Positions 61,265-64,000 of a stretch of DNA of 64,000 nt are shown piece by piece. A model generated the notes under the pieces. The model was not told the origin of the DNA and made no database searches. It worked only from the letters and a program-made list of their open reading frames with translations. Source of the stretch: Sialis fuliginosa (Eukaryota; Arthropoda; Insecta; Megaloptera; Sialidae); assembly GCA_961205875.1 (NCBI GenBank), contig OY540815.1, positions 10,788,001 through 10,852,000 of the forward strand, read 5' to 3'. Positions within the stretch are counted from its first letter, which is position 1. Every line of letters begins with the position of its first letter. The position numbers were made by a program, and so were the translations under genes.

Positions 61265-61539
61265 ATAAAAAAAAAACTGTGTACCATGTTTTTATAAAAA
61301 TATTTCGGAAATATTATTTATCCGTATGATTTATCATATCTTACCACATCTAGAAACAGAAGGGGCAGTATGGAATAACGAAATAAGACGATACAAGCTT
61401 TTATCTTAAATATCGACTAAAATTGGTCGTACCATACCTTATGTAATTCGTAATTACATTAATTAGTGTTATATTGACAATAATTGACATATTAGGAATT
61501 CATTACAACAATATAAATTACCATTTGTTTATCTTATTT
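61265..61539. other. AT-rich spacer
   Basis: Nothing could be supported. Confidence 0.3.
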
Positions 61540-61870
61540 GTACAAGTCTTGAGGATTCCGCGGTGATCTTGGTATGGATCTTTACATTGCAGTAGACATC
61601 TTCAGAGCTTTTTTCTTCTTCTTTGCGAAGAGAAGTGGTCAAGGGCGATACTCGTAGTTCTCGGCACAGAAAACCATAAGAAGTCGTGGTGTTTGCTTTC
61701 CTTGATAAAGGCGTAAGCATCTGGTTTCACTGACATTCCTGTTCTAAAAGTGCGTACTTTTAGAAGCACTCTGAAGATGTCAACTACAATTTGTAACGAA
61801 ACGTTGACCGATAACACGACCAAATCGACGCAGCTTATACCCAGAAGCCAAGGTCCATTCAAATAAAGAT
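61540..61870. repeat. GC-richer block, probable transposon remnant
   Basis: It contains an inverted pair: 'cagtagacatcttcagagc' at 61590 and 'gcactctgaagatgtcaact' at 61768, with 'taacgaaacgttgaccg' after it. The 'tgaagatgt..gaaacgtt' phrase is common in invertebrate interspersed repeats. Minus frames of 63 and 86 codons (61529-61720, 61602-61862) overlap in different frames; neither has a recognised domain. Confidence 0.35.
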
Positions 61871-62591
61871 TGCAGTCACATTATATTTATAAACTATTAC
61901 TCACTATTCGTTCTTGAAGAGTATTTTAACATATCAAAAACCATATGATTTTTGATATGATTTATAATAAAATAACTAAAATAGAGATAAAATATAATTT
62001 AAAATATGAACAAAAACTTCCAAGCTTTCATATTCCCATTTCAGAATACATTTCCCTAATTAAGTGACATTAATAATGTTAAGTATACAAAAAATCATTC
62101 AATAAAGGGTAAATGGTTTCCTGAGAAGATCTTACGTTGACTGCAATACCAGCTCCCTACCTCATGACTATTTAAGCGGAATCTCCAGATGCGAGTTTCA
62201 TTTATGGTAATTTATTGTTGTGTTTTTTTTTTGTAATCTGCGCGTGGTCTGTTTGGTTCATTTCACCTGTTTTTTATAACGAAGTTTCTTTTATGATGTC
62301 TGTTTTTGTTTTGATATGTTCTTTTTTATATGTTGTTTGGTTTAAGTAGAAATAATTATACAGATGCTATTTTTTAGATGTTTGTCTAATAATAAGTATT
62401 TCAGGATATTTTCTTTCTAGATAATATTAAAATTGTTTATATTTGTACTCATATACCGGTTACTCCATCGATCAATATTTTTCACTGAAGCTTTTTTTAT
62501 ACAGGTTGCTTCATAGTATTGTATCAATATACATTTTTTTTAACAGTACACCTTGTACTTTTTTTTATATATTTGTATAAAAAATACATTT
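61871..62591. other. AT-rich non-coding stretch
   Basis: Nothing could be supported. Confidence 0.3.
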
Positions 62592-63508
62592 ATGTCCGGT
62601 ATTATAAACGAGCTAGCAAAATTTTCTAGCTTGCAAGCACTTCCAAATGAGGTTTCAAACGTATCTGACAGTTCTCTTTAAGTTTCATGAAATGTTTGAC
62701 AATTCTAACACCAACGGTTTTAAGATAGTGGTGATATTATTATGATATGATATATTATGTTACAATTAGTTGAAGTATTACTGCTCTAAATTCCATAGCT
62801 AATCCATATAGTCCAAGTAAATTAGATATTTTAGAAGAACAAATTCATAAAGTTTTGATACTTTGTCCACGAACTCTTAGTAGGGTTTGAAATAAGAGCC
62901 CGAAAAGTTCCCACCTAAATCGTGGATGGAACATCCCCTTTCACGTAAAAAACTACCCCCGGAATGAAATTTATTAAAATATAAAGTTCCATAATTTTTA
63001 TCATAATCATTTTTTACGTAAAATCAGCCGTTTTGGAAATATGTATGTTGAAAACTATTGTTACGCCGATTTTTCGCTGCGTTCTCAAAACTACCCTTCA
63101 CTTTGAGCAACGATTGCGAGAGTAGGCTGGGAATTAACCGAATAGTGCACATGACATTTTTTACGTAGAATTTTATGTAGAATCTTTAATTCCTGTAATA
63201 TTTTTTTCTCCGAACAGCGGTTCGGATGAAAAATGGGAAAAACTGGAATAAATTTCATTCCGGGGGTAGTTTTTTACATGAAAGGGGATGTTCCATCCAC
63301 GATTTAGGTGGGAACTTTTCGGGCTCTTATTCCGAAACTTACTGAGAGTTCGTGGACAAAGTATCAAAACTTTATAATTTTTTTCTTCTATAAGGCGAAT
63401 TTTAATCTAAATACCGTGGACTAATAGATACTAGTACAGAATTAATACCCCATTTGAAAGTGCATGCACGCTAGCAAATTTTGCGAGCTCCTTTATAATA
63501 CCGGGCAT
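62592..63508. mobile_element. M2 family MITE, split by another transposon
   Basis: The left end is 'atgtccggtattataaacg' and the right end, reverse-complemented, is 'atgcccggtattataaagg'. Inverted similarity of about 60 bp continues through 'agctagcaaaatttt' and 'gcaagcac'. The left segment (62592-62808) and right segment (63424-63508) join to give the uninterrupted sequence seen at 44527-44644. Confidence 0.75.
62809..63423. mobile_element. 615-bp element nested in the M2 MITE
   Basis: Inserted between two copies of ATA (62806-62808, 63424-63426). The ends 'tagtccaagtaaattaga' and, reverse-complemented, 'tagtccacggtatttaga' lead into arms of about 165 bp that share 'aagttttgatactttgtcc', 'gagcccgaaaagttcccacc' and 'cccccggaatgaaattt'. 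The centre of about 275 bases is unique. The 64-codon minus frame at 63173-63367 is a by-product of the right arm. A 3-bp ATA target is unusual; PIF/Harbinger elements duplicate 3 bp, but the family is not established. Confidence 0.75.
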
Positions 63509-64000
63509 TATTTTTACAAAATTTAGTGCCCTAAGGTTAATAACAAAACAAGCAATTTAATATTACCAACTACGTTTACATAAATCATATTTATTTCGCC
63601 GTTTTATGGATTATTAAGTAGAGATCACTTTTTGTTATCATTTTTTCATAAATGAGGTAATCGATTTTATATTTCCTAAAAGATAACTTGATTAATCTAA
63701 TAAGGACTATAATATGATTGATCCAAACAATCATTACATTTATTTGGCCGTTTTATAGATAATTTAGTACAGATCATTTTTTGTTATCAACATTTTTCAG
63801 GAATCAGGTAACCGATTTTATATTTCCTAAAGATAATTAAAAATTTGAATAATAATAAACCAAATTTTTTGACGAGAATAAATTTTATCGTCAAAATTAC
63901 AGACGATCTCTTTTCGGTCTCGTCTCATTCGAATTTAAGACACTCTCTTTGAAAAATAATCATAATGATTTATAGTTTAAAATAAATATGATTTTACAGC
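63509..64000. other. AT-rich stretch with a local direct duplication
   Basis: 'tttgttatcattttttcat', 'gaggtaatcgattttatatt' and 'tcctaaaagataa' near 63632-63685 recur near 63780-63835 as 'tttgttatcaacatttttca', 'caggtaaccgattttatatt' and 'tcctaaagataa'. This is a diverged tandem duplication of about 150 bases. The word 'ggtctcgtctcattcgaatt' at 63917 matches 42184. Confidence 0.5.

Noticed and set aside
63173..63367. 64-codon minus frame
   Set aside because: It lies entirely within the right arm region of the nested transposon.
1..64000. CRISPR array, bacterial operon, phage or integron
   Set aside because: There are no regularly spaced repeats and no ribosome-binding-site/ORF organisation. 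The composition and repeat families are those of an insect nuclear genome.

Overview
This is a 64 kb piece of a very AT-rich animal genome, almost certainly an insect and most likely a moth or butterfly (Lepidoptera). That reading rests on repeat style. The phrases 'actagctgtgcccgcgg..ttcg', 'aggaacccttata..tctgtccgtccatctgtcc' and 'aacacgcacttggccg', the many 'taggtacctata' words and the mixture of short DNA transposons are familiar from lepidopteran intergenic DNA. No database search was possible, so the order is an inference. There is no operon, no bacterial gene organisation and no long open reading frame. The longest ATG-initiated frames are about 60-140 codons in AT-rich, often repeat-derived sequence, and I regard nearly all as chance.

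Layout. Positions 1-9,500 are AT-rich spacer with degenerate repeats, a 212-bp inverted-repeat element at 3,449 and a GC-rich repeat near 9,230. Positions 9,500-24,500 hold two of three copies of a dispersed repeat family (10,480 and 23,998; the third is at 48,545), a decayed mariner (11,815-12,506), a striking 117-bp near-perfect hairpin (14,396), a PIF/Harbinger-like element flanked by TTA (19,097-19,720) and further MITE-like elements. Positions 24,500-40,300 are poorer in repeats. They carry GC-rich islands that stand out from the AT background (26,085; 29,925; 38,485), a TTAA-flanked element (31,327-32,033), a 68-nt pre-miRNA-like hairpin (35,325), a possible terminal exon (36,928-37,153), a possible TATA promoter (39,201) and a possible exon with a splice donor (about 40,083-40,255). 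Positions 40,500-49,200 are dense in hAT-like and MITE-like repeats, with a GC-rich island at 45,215-45,490. Positions 53,200-57,400 hold a 104-bp hAT-type MITE with an 8-bp duplication, a 441-bp MITE, and a 2,487-bp palindromic element whose two 1,046-bp arms look identical. Positions 57,890-58,075 form another islet of possible regulatory sequence. The 3' end (61,038-63,508) has a hairpin MITE and a nested pair of inverted-repeat elements, one inserted into the other with an ATA duplication.

Interpretation. The window looks like a gene desert or a very large intron, built from AT-rich spacer, several small non-autonomous DNA transposon families, and scattered GC-richer islands with homeodomain-, POU-, T-box- or Pho/YY1-like words that could be enhancers or conserved non-coding elements. 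The best candidates for something undescribed are the giant palindrome at 54,859-57,345 with its third, diverged internal copy, the two structured hairpins at 14,396 and 35,325, and the nested transposon at 62,592-63,508. The functional claims for islands, exons and promoters are inferences that need comparative or expression data.
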